Counted from the first letter of the stretch, positions 1-9,280 are shown. The stretch: 64,000 nt of DNA from Hyphobacterium sp. SN044 (GCF_021864465.1 NZ_JAKKUV010000001.1:320895-384894); one strand, 5' to 3'. The notes: generated from the letters alone by a model not told the origin. Translations and numbers: made by a program.

Positions 1-1116
1 TTCGCCAGTGGCGCGCGTTTCGTCGTCGACGACGTGCAAAAGTGCGGCGGCGACATGCATGGTCATGTCGGGCGTCTGGAATCGGGCTCGATCGCCATCG
101 GTGATACCGCGACCCTGACGGTCGATGAGGGCCGCCGTTCGCGCACCCGCGCGAACCACTCGGCCACCCACCTTCTGCACCGCGCGCTGCGCGATGTGCT
201 GGGCACGCATGTGACCCAGAAGGGCTCCTATGTCGGGCCCGACCGGCTGCGCTTCGACTTCTCGCATCCCAAGTCGGTAAGCGCCGACGAGATCGCGCGT
301 ATCGAGGCCGAGGTGAATGCGATCATTCGCCAGAACGATGTGGCCGAGACCAAGGAAATGGCCCCGGAAGACGCCATCAAGGCCGGCGCGCTGGCTCTGT
401 TCGGCGAGAAGTATGGCGACATGGTCCGCGTCCTCGCGATGGGCCGCGATGTCGAGCCGGGGCGGCGCTATTCCGTTGAGCTCTGCGGCGGCACGCATGT
501 CGCGCGCACCGGCGATATCGCCCTGTTCAAGATCGTGTCCGAAGGCGCGGTCGCGTCTGGCGTGCGCCGGATCGAGGCGCTGACCGGCGAAGCCGCGCGG
601 CAATGGCTGGAAAACCAGGCCGGCATCGCCCGCAAATCCGCCGAGGCGCTGAAAATCCCGGTCGGAGACCTCCAGACGCGGATCGCCGCGCTGGTCGATG
701 AACGCAAGTCGCTGGAACGCCAGCTGGCCGAGGCCAAGAAGCAGCTCGCCATGGGCGGTGGCGGGGCCGCTTCTCCTGCGGGCCCCGAAGATGTCGGCGG
801 CACGAAATTCATCGGCCGCGTCGCCGAAGGCGTTGGCGGCAAGGACCTTCGCGCGCTGGTGGACGACGCCAAGGGTCAGCTGGGCTCGGGCGTGGTTGCC
901 TTTGTCGGTGTCAATGACGGCAAGGCGGCGCTGGCGGTCGGCGTGACGGACGACCTCAAAGGCAAATTCTCCGCGGTGGAGCTCGTCCGCGTTGGCGCCG
1001 AGGCCGTGGGCGGCAAGGGCGGCGGCGGCCGCGAGGACTTTGCCCAGGCCGGTGGGCCGGACGGGTCGAAAGCGGATGACGCCATCGCGGCGATCAAGTC
1101 GGCCATCGCAGGCTGA
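1..1116 (+). CDS. alaS: Alanine--tRNA ligase, C-terminal part (5' end outside the window)
   Basis: Alanyl-tRNA synthetase charges tRNA-Ala in the cytoplasm and hydrolyses mischarged Ser/Gly-tRNA-Ala. The reading frame is open from base 1, so the aminoacylation domain lies upstream of the window. About 371 codons remain. They carry the editing domain with its zinc-site motifs (NHSATHLLH early and LCGGTH near base 485), a helical linker (ERKSLERQLAEAKKQL) and the Gly-rich DHHA1 C-terminal domain (GGKGGGGREDFAQAGG). Family members are about 870-890 residues, so this is a little under half the protein. The stop codon overlaps the next ATG by one base. The identification is secure. Confidence 0.97.
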   Translation, partial: FASGARFVVDDVQKCGGDMHGHVGRLESGSIAIGDTATLTVDEGRRSRTRANHSATHLLHRALRDVLGTHVTQKGSYVGPDRLRFDFSHPKSVSADEIARIEAEVNAIIRQNDVAETKEMAPEDAIKAGALALFGEKYGDMVRVLAMGRDVEPGRRYSVELCGGTHVARTGDIALFKIVSEGAVASGVRRIEALTGEAARQWLENQAGIARKSAEALKIPVGDLQTRIAALVDERKSLERQLAEAKKQLAMGGGGAASPAGPEDVGGTKFIGRVAEGVGGKDLRALVDDAKGQLGSGVVAFVGVNDGKAALAVGVTDDLKGKFSAVELVRVGAEAVGGKGGGGREDFAQAGGPDGSKADDAIAAIKSAIAG

Positions 1117-1556
1117 TGGCAAGACAGCCGAAGTCCGACATCCAGTTCGCTGGCGACAAGGCCGCCGGGCGCGCCATTGCGTCCGTGCGGGCGGCCTTCA
1201 ACACGGCGCTGGAAACCCGGTCGCTGAAGGCGATCGCCGACTGCCTGCACGCAAACGCCATCCTCGTCCCGGGCGAGGATGCGCCTCTGATCAATGGCCG
1301 CGACGCCCAGATCGAGGCGTGGACGACGATCTTCAATGAGGCGCCGGACGTCACTTATGTGCGGAGCCCCGCGCGCATCGAGGTGAACGAGGACGGATTG
1401 CTGGCGGCCGAAAGCGGACGCTGGACCGGCGGCTGGACCGTCGAGGGCATGACCGTGCGCTACACCGGGCGGTATTTCGCGAAATGGCGGCTCGACGGCG
1501 ACGATTGGCGGATCGAGGCGGAAACCTTCGTCACCATGCGGCGTCAGTCCGTCTGA
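1116..1556 (+). CDS. NTF2-like / SnoaL-type small protein coupled to alaS
   Basis: A 146-residue soluble protein with the pattern of the SnoaL/DUF4440 NTF2-like fold: an N-terminal helix pair (AGRAIASVRAAFNTALETRSLKA in pieces), a mid-region ending in a Gly-rich turn, and the C-terminal strand block YTGRYFAKWRLDGDDWRIEAETF. Such proteins can be ketosteroid-isomerase-like enzymes or mere binding scaffolds, and no specific substrate can be named. The ATG shares its A with the alaS stop (TGATG), so it is very likely translated by coupling from alaS. A second NTF2-like gene in this window (19465-19911) is coupled in the same way to purB. Confidence 0.8.
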   Translation: MARQPKSDIQFAGDKAAGRAIASVRAAFNTALETRSLKAIADCLHANAILVPGEDAPLINGRDAQIEAWTTIFNEAPDVTYVRSPARIEVNEDGLLAAESGRWTGGWTVEGMTVRYTGRYFAKWRLDGDDWRIEAETFVTMRRQSV

Positions 1557-1636
1557 GGCACCGATTTTCCTGTCGCAAATCATCGCCGCGGAGTAGAATT
1601 CCCTCGGGCTGTTCAACCTGAAGGGGAGGCGTTCCG

Positions 1637-2209
1637 ATGCGCATGATGCTTGCGTTGACCTGTCTGGCGGCGGTGTCAACAACCACCGCAAATGCTCAGT
1701 ATTCCGAAGACGTGCCGGCCTATCCGGGCTGCACATGGGAAGACACGGTGCTGGCCGCGCCGGAAACGTCCTCCATGCCCGATCTCGCTCTGCGCATTCA
1801 GCGCTGCGATGATCCGGACATGCAGATCAGCCTGGATTACGCGATCGACGGCATGATCAGCGAGGTCTTCACCGACGGCTATCAGATGGAGCGGATCCAG
1901 GTCTTCCATGATCCAGACGTGGAAGCCGCGGCATTGATGCGGATGGTGGCGGAAGCCAACGTGCCAGAAGACGAACGCGTGCGCTGCACCTTCAGCGAGG
2001 ACGAGCCGGGTTTCTGGACCTATGGGCCGGACGGCGATTACGAAGCCGAACTCAATGCGCTGAACGAACCGTGGGAAGCCTGCGGACTCTTTGGCGAAGG
2101 GGCGCAGGTGCAGTTCTTCAAGATCATCGGCGCGCACACCGCGGTCTATGTCTGGGCGGGTCAGGACCTGCCGCTGTTCGATCCCCGCAGCATCGAACTG
2201 GCGGAGTAA
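1637..2209 (+). CDS. Hypothetical secreted protein
   Basis: A 190-residue protein beginning MRMMLALTCLAAVSTTTANA, a typical Sec signal peptide with probable cleavage after ANA. The mature part is acidic and has several Cys residues (GCTWED, IQRCDD, VRCTF, EACGL), so disulfides in the periplasm are plausible. I do not recognise a family. GGGGAGG lies about 8 bases before the ATG and supports the start. It stands alone between the alaS unit and a bidirectional terminator. Confidence 0.75.
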   Translation: MRMMLALTCLAAVSTTTANAQYSEDVPAYPGCTWEDTVLAAPETSSMPDLALRIQRCDDPDMQISLDYAIDGMISEVFTDGYQMERIQVFHDPDVEAAALMRMVAEANVPEDERVRCTFSEDEPGFWTYGPDGDYEAELNALNEPWEACGLFGEGAQVQFFKIIGAHTAVYVWAGQDLPLFDPRSIELAE

Positions 2210-2220
2210 CGCCCGAATGA

Positions 2221-2248
2221 AAAAGGCCGGGCGATGGCCCGGCCTTTT
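2221..2248. terminator. Bidirectional Rho-independent terminator
   Basis: An 8-bp G+C stem (GGCCGGGC / GCCCGGCC) with a GATG loop is flanked by AAAA on the left and TTTT on the right. It therefore works on both strands, ending the secreted-protein gene (+) and icd (-). Confidence 0.9.
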
Positions 2249-2268
2249 CGTTTCGGTCTATGCGGGCC

Positions 2269-3486
2269 TTAGCCCTTCATCGCCGCGGCGAAGCGCTCAT
2301 TGACCTTTTCCAGGAAGCCCTCGGTCGAGAGCCAGCCTTGCTGGTCGCCGACGAGCAGGGCGAGGTCCTTGGTCATGTAGCCGGCCTCGACGGTGGAGAT
2401 GACTGTCGCCTCCAGCTTGTCGGCGAAATTCATCACCGCCTCATTGCCGTCCATGCGGCCGCGGTGGTGCAGGCCGCGTGTCCACGCGAAGATCGACGCG
2501 ATGGAATTCGTCGAGGTCTGCTCGCCGCGCTGATGCTGGCGGTAGTGGCGGGTGACGGTGCCGTGGGCGGCTTCGGCCTCGACCGTCTTGCCGTCCGGGC
2601 TCATCAGCACCGACGTCATCAGGCCGAGCGAGCCGAAGCCTTGCGCCACGGTGTCGGACTGCACATCGCCGTCATAGTTCTTGCACGCCCAGACGAAGCC
2701 GCCGGACCACTTCATCGCGGCCGCGACCATGTCGTCGATCAGGCGGTGTTCGTAGGAGATGCCCTTCGAGGCGAAGGCGTCCTTGAATTCGGCGTCGTAG
2801 ATCTCCTGGAACAGATCCTTGAAGCGGCCGTCATAGGCTTTCAGGATCGTGTTCTTGGTCGACAGATAGACCGGCCAACCGCGCTGCAGGCCGTAATTCA
2901 GACTGGCGCGGGCAAAGTCGCGGATCGAGTCATCCAGATTGTACATGCCCATCGCGACGCCTGCGGACGGGAATTCGAAAATCTCGTATTCCATCTTCTC
3001 GCCGCCATCGTCCGGCGTGAAGGTCATCGTCAGCTTGCCCTTGCCCGGCACCCTGAAATCGGTCGCGCGGTACTGGTCGCCGAAGGCGTGACGGCCGACG
3101 ACGATCGGCTTGGTCCAGCCCGGTACCAGCCGCGGCACGTTCGAGATCACGATCGGTTCGCGGAAGACGACGCCGCCGAGGATGTTGCGGATCGTGCCAT
3201 TCGGCGAGCGCCACATCTTCTTCAGGCCGAATTCCTCGACCCGGGCTTCGTCCGGCGTGATGGTCGCGCACTTGACGCCGACGCCGTAATGCTTGATCGC
3301 CTCGGCCGCTTCGACGGTGATCTTGTCATCCGTCTCGTCGCGCTTCTGGATCGACAGGTCGTAGTATTTCAGGTCGACGTCGAGATAGGGGTGGATGAGA
3401 TAGTCCTTGATCAACTGCCAGATGATCCGGGTCATCTCGTCGCCGTCGAGCTCGACGAGCGGGGTATCGACTTTGATTTTGGCCAT
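2269..3486 (-). CDS. icd: NADP-dependent isocitrate dehydrogenase
   Basis: Oxidative decarboxylation of isocitrate to 2-oxoglutarate in the TCA cycle, yielding NADPH. The 405-residue product is the dimeric NADP-IDH type common in alphaproteobacteria. It has the substrate-binding segment [12 protein letters not shown], the conserved block [20 protein letters not shown] and the metal-binding region around [19 protein letters not shown]. The frame is open 48 codons further upstream, but family alignment fixes the start at [18 protein letters not shown]. It converges on the gene to its left at a shared terminator. Confidence 0.97.
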   Translation of the reverse strand: MAKIKVDTPLVELDGDEMTRIIWQLIKDYLIHPYLDVDLKYYDLSIQKRDETDDKITVEAAEAIKHYGVGVKCATITPDEARVEEFGLKKMWRSPNGTIRNILGGVVFREPIVISNVPRLVPGWTKPIVVGRHAFGDQYRATDFRVPGKGKLTMTFTPDDGGEKMEYEIFEFPSAGVAMGMYNLDDSIRDFARASLNYGLQRGWPVYLSTKNTILKAYDGRFKDLFQEIYDAEFKDAFASKGISYEHRLIDDMVAAAMKWSGGFVWACKNYDGDVQSDTVAQGFGSLGLMTSVLMSPDGKTVEAEAAHGTVTRHYRQHQRGEQTSTNSIASIFAWTRGLHHRGRMDGNEAVMNFADKLEATVISTVEAGYMTKDLALLVGDQQGWLSTEGFLEKVNERFAAAMKG

Positions 3487-3594
3487 GTCGGTCTGCTTCC
3501 GTTCTGACTGGAAAACGGCACGTGCACGTGCGTGAGGATTGAAAATGTGGCGGGTTCCTAGCACCCGCCGCGCCGGATCGAAAGGGGCCTTGGT

Positions 3595-4332
3595 ATGCGC
3601 GCGCCCGCCATCATTCTGGTGAACCCGCAAATGGGCGAGAATATCGGCGCTGCGGCGCGCGTGATGGGTAATTTCGGTCTCGCCGATTTACGCCTCGTCG
3701 CGCCGCGCGACGGCTGGCCCAATCCGCAGGCCGAAGCCATGGCGGTGGGCTCGCCCGTGCTTGAGTCGGCCCGCGTCTTCGACACGGTTGCCGAAGCGAC
3801 CGCGGACCTGTCACGCGTCTACGCCACGACCGCCCGCCCGCGCGGCATGGAAAAGCGCGTGCTGACCGGCCGCGAGGCGATCGCCGAAGCGCGGGGTGCG
3901 CTGGCTGCGGGCGAGGGGACGGGCATTCTGTTTGGCGCCGAGCGTCAGGGGCTGGAGAATGACGCGGTCGCCGGCGCGGACGCGATCCTGACTCTGCCGG
4001 TTGATCCGGCCTTCAAGTCGCTGAATCTGGCGCAGGCCGTCGCGGTCGTGGCCTATGAGTGGGCGTCGGGTGACCCGGTGCCGGAGGCCTTCACGGATAT
4101 GGCCCCGCCTGCACCGCGCATCGAGATCGACCGCCTGTTCGAGCATTTCGAGACCGAGTTGGACCGTGCCGGCTTCTTCCATCCCCCCGACAAGACGCCG
4201 CTGATGATCAACAATCTGCGCTCCGCCCTCATTCGCGCCCGCTTCACCGAGCAGGAGGCCCGTACCTTCCGCGGCGCGATCAAGGCGCTGGCCATCGGCC
4301 GGGGCAAGGCCCGGATTGTCCGTGAGGATTGA
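3595..4332 (+). CDS. trmJ: TrmJ-type RNA 2'-O-methyltransferase (SpoU/SPOUT family)
   Basis: A 245-residue SpoU-class SAM-dependent methyltransferase. TrmJ methylates the 2'-hydroxyl of nucleotide 32 in several tRNAs. The knotted SPOUT core is visible as motif 1 ([20 protein letters not shown]), motif 2 ([16 protein letters not shown]) and motif 3 ([22 protein letters not shown]). The C-terminal extension ([14 protein letters not shown] ... RALIRARF) is typical of TrmJ rather than TrmH. The TGA overlaps a possible TTG start of the next gene. Family identity is secure; the exact tRNA target is inferred. Confidence 0.88.
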   Translation: MRAPAIILVNPQMGENIGAAARVMGNFGLADLRLVAPRDGWPNPQAEAMAVGSPVLESARVFDTVAEATADLSRVYATTARPRGMEKRVLTGREAIAEARGALAAGEGTGILFGAERQGLENDAVAGADAILTLPVDPAFKSLNLAQAVAVVAYEWASGDPVPEAFTDMAPPAPRIEIDRLFEHFETELDRAGFFHPPDKTPLMINNLRSALIRARFTEQEARTFRGAIKALAIGRGKARIVRED

Positions 4333-4364
4333 CGCGCGCGCCTTCGGACGCCAAAGACCCGCCC

Positions 4365-4802
4365 ATGCCGACGATCACCTGCACCCGCCTCATCGCCTGG
4401 GACGCCCTGCACCGGATTCCGGGGCATGAGGGCATCTGCCGCGCCTTTCACGGCCACCGCTATTCCGCGGAGATCACCTGCGCCGCCGAAGCGTTGGACG
4501 GGGTTGGCCGCGTCGTCGACTTCTCGGTGATCAAGAAGAAGGTCGGCGGCTGGATCGACACCAACTGGGACCACACCGCCATTCTGATGCGCGGCGACCC
4601 GGACCCGGCGGTGAAGGCGGTCTGCGCGTCGAACGCCAGCTATGGCCGCCCGGTCTACCTGATGGACGTGCCTCCGACGGCGGAGAACATTGCCGCCGAG
4701 CTGTTCCGCATCGCATCCGACCTGCTTCTCGAAGACGGTGTCTCGGTTCAGCGCATCCGCGTCTGGGAAACCCCGAACTGCTATGCGGATGTCGTCGGCT
4801 AA
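4365..4802 (+). CDS. queD: 6-pyruvoyl-tetrahydropterin synthase-like protein, QueD family
   Basis: A QueD/PTPS-like protein of 145 residues. QueD converts dihydroneopterin triphosphate to 6-carboxytetrahydropterin in queuosine synthesis. The zinc and active-site pattern is present: Cys then HGHRY (ICRAFHGHRY), a DTNWDHTAIL block and the substrate-anchoring Glu in VWETPNCYA. I took the ATG at 4365 because the homologous region starts at MPTITCTRLIAW. A TTG at 4329 overlapping the trmJ stop would add 12 residues. queF lies at 44121, not next to it. A pterin enzyme other than QueD remains possible. Confidence 0.85.
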   Translation: MPTITCTRLIAWDALHRIPGHEGICRAFHGHRYSAEITCAAEALDGVGRVVDFSVIKKKVGGWIDTNWDHTAILMRGDPDPAVKAVCASNASYGRPVYLMDVPPTAENIAAELFRIASDLLLEDGVSVQRIRVWETPNCYADVVG

Positions 4803-5269
4803 AAAACTGGCCGGGCGATCATCAGCCAGAGGATGGCGAGCACGCCCGCGAAAGCCGGGAAGCCGCAGGCGAACCAGATCCGGAACCATTTGAAATAGGC
4901 CGGGGGCAGAGCCTCGCCCGACGCAGCAGCGGCCTTGGCCAGCCCATGCATGCGGTGCTGGATCCAGACGACGGGAAGCCAGAACGCCCCGACCATCCCA
5001 TAGAGCGCCAGCGACCAGACGATCCAGCCTTCGCTGAGCGGCCAGCCGACCGTGCGGGCGAGTAAATAACCCGTGACGGGTTGCAGGACGACGGCGCTGG
5101 CGGTGAAGAGCCAGTCGGCGAGCACGACCGTCCCCGACACATGGGCGATCAGCCGCGCATCCCTTGTGCGATGCGCCATCACCATGAAGAAGGCGATGCC
5201 GGCCCCCGTGCCGAGGAGGACGGTCGCCCCGCCCACATGCAGCCAGCGCAGAATCAGTTCTGCCGTCAT
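4799..5269 (-). CDS. DUF2269-type integral membrane protein
   Basis: A 156-residue membrane protein with four predicted hydrophobic helices (LHVGGATVLLGTGAGIAFFMV, VLADWLFTASAVVL, WSLALYGMVGAFWLPVV, FACGFPAFAGVLAILWLMI). The N-terminal His in RWLHVGG and the overall layout fit the DUF2269 family of unknown function. Its start overlaps the stop of the upstream epimerase/DoxX gene by 4 bases (ATGA), so the two are translationally coupled and probably act together at the inner membrane. Confidence 0.8.
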   Translation of the reverse strand: MTAELILRWLHVGGATVLLGTGAGIAFFMVMAHRTRDARLIAHVSGTVVLADWLFTASAVVLQPVTGYLLARTVGWPLSEGWIVWSLALYGMVGAFWLPVVWIQHRMHGLAKAAAASGEALPPAYFKWFRIWFACGFPAFAGVLAILWLMIARPVF

Positions 5270-6564
5270 TTCTCGCTTCCGTTCATGGCCAGCGCAGCCA
5301 GTGCAGCGAGCACGATCGGAAGCATCTTCACCAGCGTGCCCATCGGGTCGGCCCAGAGATGCGGTGTGATGACCGTCGCCGATACCGCATAGGCCAGCGT
5401 CAGCGTGATCGTGCCCACCAGGGCAAGGCTGGAGGTGCGGCGTATGAGAATGCCCGCCCCGAGCGCGATATCGAGCGCCGCCCCGCCGAGCGTCAGTGTG
5501 AGGGCGGTACTCGTTGCGATCCCTTCCGCGGTCAGGATCGATGCCGCCGCATCGCGCTGGAACACGGCGACGACGCCCGAGACGATCCAGAACAGCGACA
5601 GGCCCGCGATCAGCAACGGGTGGAGGAAATAGGTCCGGGCGAAGCGCCGCGCCTGAATGTCCGCTTCGAACTCGCCGAGTGTCTGCGGGAGCGAGGAAGG
5701 CGGACCGCCGCGCGCCGCGGTCCAGGCCGACGCGTCACCGGTCACGCCCGCGCCCATCGTGCGCATCGCGGTCGAGCGCAGCGGCGTTTTCCAGCCGAGA
5801 TCGGCCGCCAGATCGCCCGCCAGTCCGGCGAGGCCGGCAAGCCAGCCGGGCAATGGAAGGATCGGTACCCGCCTGAAACCAAGCCAGTCACGAATACGCC
5901 CGATCATTTCGGCGAGCGTTTGCGCCTCGTCTTCCACCAGATCCGCTTCATAGCCGGACGGGCGCTGGCCCGTAGCGCAATCGGCCGCCTCCCGGGCCAG
6001 TTCGAATACGCTGACGGTCTGGGCCGGCGCGGCCGCATGGGCGACCGGAATCGCATAGGGGAGGGCGGCGAGACCGCGCAACAGCGCCGACCCGCCCCAG
6101 GCGTGCGGCGATATCACCAGCCCGGGCTTCAGGATTGCCCAGTGCAAACGGCTTTCGCGTACCCAGGCGTCGCCCGCCGCCTTGGTCCGCATGAAGGTGG
6201 TCGTGGCATCCGGGTCTGCGCCCGGCGCGGAAATCTGCACGAAGCGGGTTACGCCCGCGGCCTCACAGGCGGCGAGCAGTGCGGCGATACCGGTGTGGTG
6301 GACCGCCCAAAGATCGTCGCCGCCGCCATCCTGCAGGGCGCCGGCGCAGTTGATCACCGCATCATAGCCGTCCAGCCCGCCGGACCAGTCCTCCGGCCGC
6401 GTCAGCCGGGCGAGATCGGCCGCGACCCACTCCGCCCCCGGAATGGCGCGGCGTCCGCGGTCGGGATTGCGACCAGCGCCGGTGACCGAAAGGCCGCGCG
6501 CCAGGCATTCGCGCACCACCGCCGAACCGATCAGGCCATATCCGCCGAGAACGAGTATCCGCAT
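5266..6564 (-). CDS. NAD(P)-binding epimerase/NmrA-like protein fused to a DoxX-like membrane domain
   Basis: A 432-residue fusion. Residues 1 to about 290 form an atypical SDR with the nucleotide-binding motif LVLGGYGLIGSAV, NCAGALQDG and QISAPGADP. The last ~130 residues hold four hydrophobic helices (LLIAGLSLFWIVSGVVAVF, ALTLTLGGAALDIALGAGILI, SLALVGTITLTLAYA, LVKMLPIVLAALAALAM) typical of DoxX-like (DoxX_3) domains. The start MRILVLGG was chosen because the dinucleotide motif begins there; the open frame extends 49 codons upstream without family support. Coupled to the DUF2269 gene downstream. Substrate unknown. Confidence 0.85.
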   Translation of the reverse strand: MRILVLGGYGLIGSAVVRECLARGLSVTGAGRNPDRGRRAIPGAEWVAADLARLTRPEDWSGGLDGYDAVINCAGALQDGGGDDLWAVHHTGIAALLAACEAAGVTRFVQISAPGADPDATTTFMRTKAAGDAWVRESRLHWAILKPGLVISPHAWGGSALLRGLAALPYAIPVAHAAAPAQTVSVFELAREAADCATGQRPSGYEADLVEDEAQTLAEMIGRIRDWLGFRRVPILPLPGWLAGLAGLAGDLAADLGWKTPLRSTAMRTMGAGVTGDASAWTAARGGPPSSLPQTLGEFEADIQARRFARTYFLHPLLIAGLSLFWIVSGVVAVFQRDAAASILTAEGIATSTALTLTLGGAALDIALGAGILIRRTSSLALVGTITLTLAYAVSATVITPHLWADPMGTLVKMLPIVLAALAALAMNGSEK

Positions 6565-6631
6565 CCCTGCCTCCCGATACGAACGCTTCCCTGTTTCGCA
6601 AGTCATGGCAAGCCGTCCGCACCTTGCGGCA

Positions 6632-6659
6632 TTGACTTTCCCCCGCCTGCGGGTAGAAA
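6632..6659 (+). promoter_or_regulatory. Candidate sigma-70 promoter of rpsD
   Basis: TTGACT (6632-6637) and TAGAAA (6654-6659) are 16 bases apart on the rpsD strand, about 130 bases before its start. This is a sequence match only. Confidence 0.45.
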
Positions 6660-6792
6660 CCCCGCTTCCCTCGACAGGGCAGGGCTTGGCCGCTGCCTTC
6701 GATGAACCCACGGGACGACGCGGACACCGCCGTTTTTATCGTGGATCCGGATGAGGGACCGGACCCACCGGCCCGCGCCAAAGAGAGAAACA

Positions 6793-7410
6793 ATGACGAA
6801 GCGTCATTCGCAGAAGTACAAGATCGACCGCCGGATGGGCGAAAACATCTGGGGTCGTCCGAAAAGCCCGATCAATTCCCGTCCGTACGGCCCCGGCCAG
6901 CACGGTCAGCGCCGCAAGGGCAAGCTGTCCGACTTCGGCATGCAGCTCATGGCGAAGCAGAAGCTGAAGGGCTATTACGGCAACATCACCGAAAAGCAGT
7001 TCACGCGCATCTATGCCGAAGCCCAGCGCCGTCGCGGTAACACCGCCGAGCTGCTGATCGGCCTGCTGGAATCGCGTCTGGACGCGGTGGTCTACCGCGC
7101 CAAGTTCGTGCCGACCGTGTTCGCGGCGCGCCAGTTCGTGAACCACGGCCACGTCAAGGTGAATGGCCGCAAGGTCAACATTCCGTCCTATGTCTGCAAG
7201 CCGGGCGACGTCATCGAAGTGCGCGACCGTTCGCGCTCCATGGCGCTGGTCCTGGAAGCCCTGCAGAGCCCGGAACGCGACGTGCCGGACTATATCGACC
7301 TTGATCCGAAGGCGATGAAGGCCACCTATGCCCGCGTTCCGGAATTCGCCGAGGTTCCGTACCCGGTGAAGATGGAACCGAACCTGGTGGTCGAATTCTA
7401 CTCCTCGTAA
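6793..7410 (+). CDS. rpsD: 30S ribosomal protein S4
   Basis: S4 nucleates 16S rRNA folding and 30S assembly. The 205-residue protein begins [21 protein letters not shown] and contains the S4 RNA-binding domain ([34 protein letters not shown] in segments). It lacks the N-terminal zinc site, as expected for this clade. The ATG at 6793 follows a purine-rich AAGAGAG ribosome-binding site and matches the family start; an in-frame ATG at 6751 is too early. It is monocistronic, as S4 often is in alphaproteobacteria, and ends at a strong terminator. Confidence 0.97.
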   Translation: MTKRHSQKYKIDRRMGENIWGRPKSPINSRPYGPGQHGQRRKGKLSDFGMQLMAKQKLKGYYGNITEKQFTRIYAEAQRRRGNTAELLIGLLESRLDAVVYRAKFVPTVFAARQFVNHGHVKVNGRKVNIPSYVCKPGDVIEVRDRSRSMALVLEALQSPERDVPDYIDLDPKAMKATYARVPEFAEVPYPVKMEPNLVVEFYSS

Positions 7411-7436
7411 TTCCGGGGATCATCGACGACATTGCG

Positions 7437-7469
7437 AAGGCCGCGCCGGATTGCTCCGCGCGGCCTTTT
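7437..7469 (+). terminator. Rho-independent terminator of rpsD
   Basis: An 8-bp perfect stem (GGCCGCGC, 7439-7446; GCGCGGCC, 7458-7465) is followed by TTTT, 27 bases after the rpsD stop. Confidence 0.88.
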
Positions 7470-7470
7470 G

Positions 7471-7515
7471 CTTGCGCGGATATCTGACGGAATTGATTCC
7501 GGATTTCCGCGCAAG
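7471..7515. repeat. Inverted repeat in the rpsD/lipoprotein intergenic region
   Basis: CTTGCGCGGA (7471-7480) and its reverse complement TCCGCGCAAG (7506-7515) flank a 25-base spacer. GCGCAAGTGGA occurs at about 7509 and again at about 7588. No open frame between 7470 and 7687 looks real. The function is unknown; a regulatory site or a remnant repeat is possible. Confidence 0.5.
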
Positions 7516-7687
7516 TGGAGTCGGAATCGCGTGAAACGGGAATTCCGCTTGAACAGTTCTCCTGACACGGAGAGTCCGGTATCCTGCGCAAGTGGAATCG
7601 AATGGATCGCACCCTTTGCGGCGGCACGCGGTTTGCGAGCAGGCCGGACGGGGTTATCACTTTGATTCAGGAAATCCGGGGAGTCGC

Positions 7688-8059
7688 ATGATGTTGTTCA
7701 GAATCGCGCTGATCGCGGCGTCTGCCGCCACACTGGCGGCGTGTTCGACCGTGCAGCGGCTTCCGCTGGTTCCAGGCGGAAACGACGAACCGGAAACCCA
7801 GATCGAGACCGTGATAGGCTCGCGTCTGATCGGCGACGACATCCTGGTGGTGCGCGTTGCCTCGAACGGCTGCACGCAGAAGGGCGATTTCCGGGTCGAT
7901 GTCAGCCGCCGCGACAACAGCTATTCGGTTCTGCTGGAACGCGTGCGCGAGGATTATTGCCGCGCGCTGATGCCGAACGGGGTCGAGATCGCCTTCGGTT
8001 TCGAGGAATTGGGCGTGCCGCAGGGCGCGACCGTTACGGTGGCGAATCCGACCCGGTAA
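7688..8059 (+). CDS. Small outer-membrane or periplasmic lipoprotein, unknown function
   Basis: A 123-residue protein starting MMLFRIALIAASAATLAACS, a clear lipoprotein signal with lipobox LAAC, so the mature protein is acylated on Cys. GGGGAG lies 6-8 bases before the ATG. The mature part carries two further Cys (SNGCTQK, EDYCRAL) and a predicted beta-rich core (GDFRVDVSRRDNSYSVLLER, IAFGFEELGVPQGATVTV). I do not recognise the family. It converges on grx4. Confidence 0.78.
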   Translation: MMLFRIALIAASAATLAACSTVQRLPLVPGGNDEPETQIETVIGSRLIGDDILVVRVASNGCTQKGDFRVDVSRRDNSYSVLLERVREDYCRALMPNGVEIAFGFEELGVPQGATVTVANPTR

Positions 8060-8065
8060 GACCGC

Positions 8066-8398
8066 CTACGCTGCCGGGGCGACGCCCTTGTCCTTGAGGT
8101 AGATCTGAAGCTCCCCCGCCTCGAACATCTCTTTCACGATGTCGCAGCCGCCGACGAATTCGCCCTTTACGTAGAGCTGGGGGATGGTCGGCCAGTCGGA
8201 ATAGGCCTTGATGCCTTCGCGAATGTCATGGTCTTCCAGCACGTTGACCGAGTGGTAGTCGACCTGGAGATGGTCGAGTACGCGCGCCACGACCGAGGAA
8301 AACCCGCACTGCGGGAAGACCGGCGTGCCCTTCATGAACAGCACCACGTCATTCGACTGGATGATGTCGCGGATATCGTCCTGAACGGTCGCACTCAT
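8066..8398 (-). CDS. grxD: Monothiol glutaredoxin, Grx4/GrxD family
   Basis: A 110-residue CGFS-type glutaredoxin. These proteins bind a [2Fe-2S] cluster with glutathione, deliver clusters and form regulatory complexes with BolA proteins. The CGFS active site is at residues 31-34 (FPQCGFSS), preceded by the conserved FMKGTP. The [19 protein letters not shown] block supplies the glutathione-binding TIP and GGCD motifs. It is the third gene of a same-strand set with bolA and an aldo/keto reductase, which supports an iron-sulfur role. Confidence 0.95.
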   Translation of the reverse strand: MSATVQDDIRDIIQSNDVVLFMKGTPVFPQCGFSSVVARVLDHLQVDYHSVNVLEDHDIREGIKAYSDWPTIPQLYVKGEFVGGCDIVKEMFEAGELQIYLKDKGVAPAA

Positions 8399-8452
8399 GG
8401 CGGAATTCCCTTGCTTTGGTAGCGTGAGAGCTATGCAGCCGCCCCCCGGCGG

Positions 8453-9280
8453 TCAAGTCCCGGCCAGCGCCGCATTCGCAGCGAGATTATCCGCGCGCGT
8501 CGTGGTCGTCATCACCACGTCCACGTCGGCGCGTGCGAGTGCCGTCCTGAGCGCGGCTTCCGCGTCGACCGCCGCACTCGTACGATCCGGGGAGAGGACC
8601 GAGCGAAGCTGCCGCGCTGCATACCAGACATCGCCGCCCGTCTTCGGCAGGCCGGAGCGCTTCAGGCCGCGCATCACCTCGATGGCGATCGTGCCCATGC
8701 CCGCCTTGTTGGCACGTTCGAAGCGGTGAAGCTGCGTCTCGTCGGCGTTTGGCGGGCAGGGTGCCATCATCAGGTCGAACACGCCGCTGTCGATACCGGC
8801 GTCGAGTTCCTCGCCGCGCCCGCAAATCCCGAGAAAGCGGAAGGCCCCAACACTGCGCAACAGATCGAGCCGCTGCATCAGCGCGTCGGTCAGCTCGTGC
8901 GGCGCCGGGCCGTGCAGGAAGAGTGCATCGGCATGCCCAAGGGCGAAGCGGCGCAGGCTGTCCTGAAGCGACAATTCGATCGCGTCGGGCGTGAAGTCGC
9001 GGCGCTTGCGTCCCATCCCGGCGGACAGGACGCCGGCCTTCGTCATGATGAAGAGCGCATCGGCATCCTGGTTCTTCAATGCCAGACCGAGGCGGCTTTC
9101 CGCCTCGCCGTCGCCATAGGGCGGGGCGGTATCGAACACGGTATAGCCCGCCTTGATCGCCTTGCGGATGAGCGACACGCTCTCATTCCGGCCCACAAGC
9201 TGCGAGCCGTGCGGACCGGAAACGCCGAAGCCCAGCTTCGAGACCTCTTCGCCTGTCTTCCCCAGCCTGACCTTCTTCAC
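8453..9280 (-). CDS. Aldo/keto reductase between bolA and grx4
   Basis: A 275-residue AKR-superfamily oxidoreductase (NADPH-linked carbonyl reduction on a TIM barrel). The catalytic tetrad is visible: Asp and Tyr in VFDTAPPYGDGEAES, Lys in FIMTKAG and His in ADALFLHGPAP. At 275 residues it is shorter than the usual 310-340. The C-terminal end (DVVMTTTTRADNLAANAALAG) resembles the cofactor-phosphate-binding region. Its start overlaps the bolA stop by 4 bases (ATGA), and grx4 follows 54 bases later. Substrate unknown; the context suggests redox or iron-sulfur metabolism. Confidence 0.88.
   Translation of the reverse strand: MKKVRLGKTGEEVSKLGFGVSGPHGSQLVGRNESVSLIRKAIKAGYTVFDTAPPYGDGEAESRLGLALKNQDADALFIMTKAGVLSAGMGRKRRDFTPDAIELSLQDSLRRFALGHADALFLHGPAPHELTDALMQRLDLLRSVGAFRFLGICGRGEELDAGIDSGVFDLMMAPCPPNADETQLHRFERANKAGMGTIAIEVMRGLKRSGLPKTGGDVWYAARQLRSVLSPDRTSAAVDAEAALRTALARADVDVVMTTTTRADNLAANAALAGT

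Noticed and set aside
3487-3630. A longer start for icd (48 extra codons)
   Set aside because: The extension has no similarity to isocitrate dehydrogenases and overlaps the divergent promoter region; [11 protein letters not shown] is the family start.
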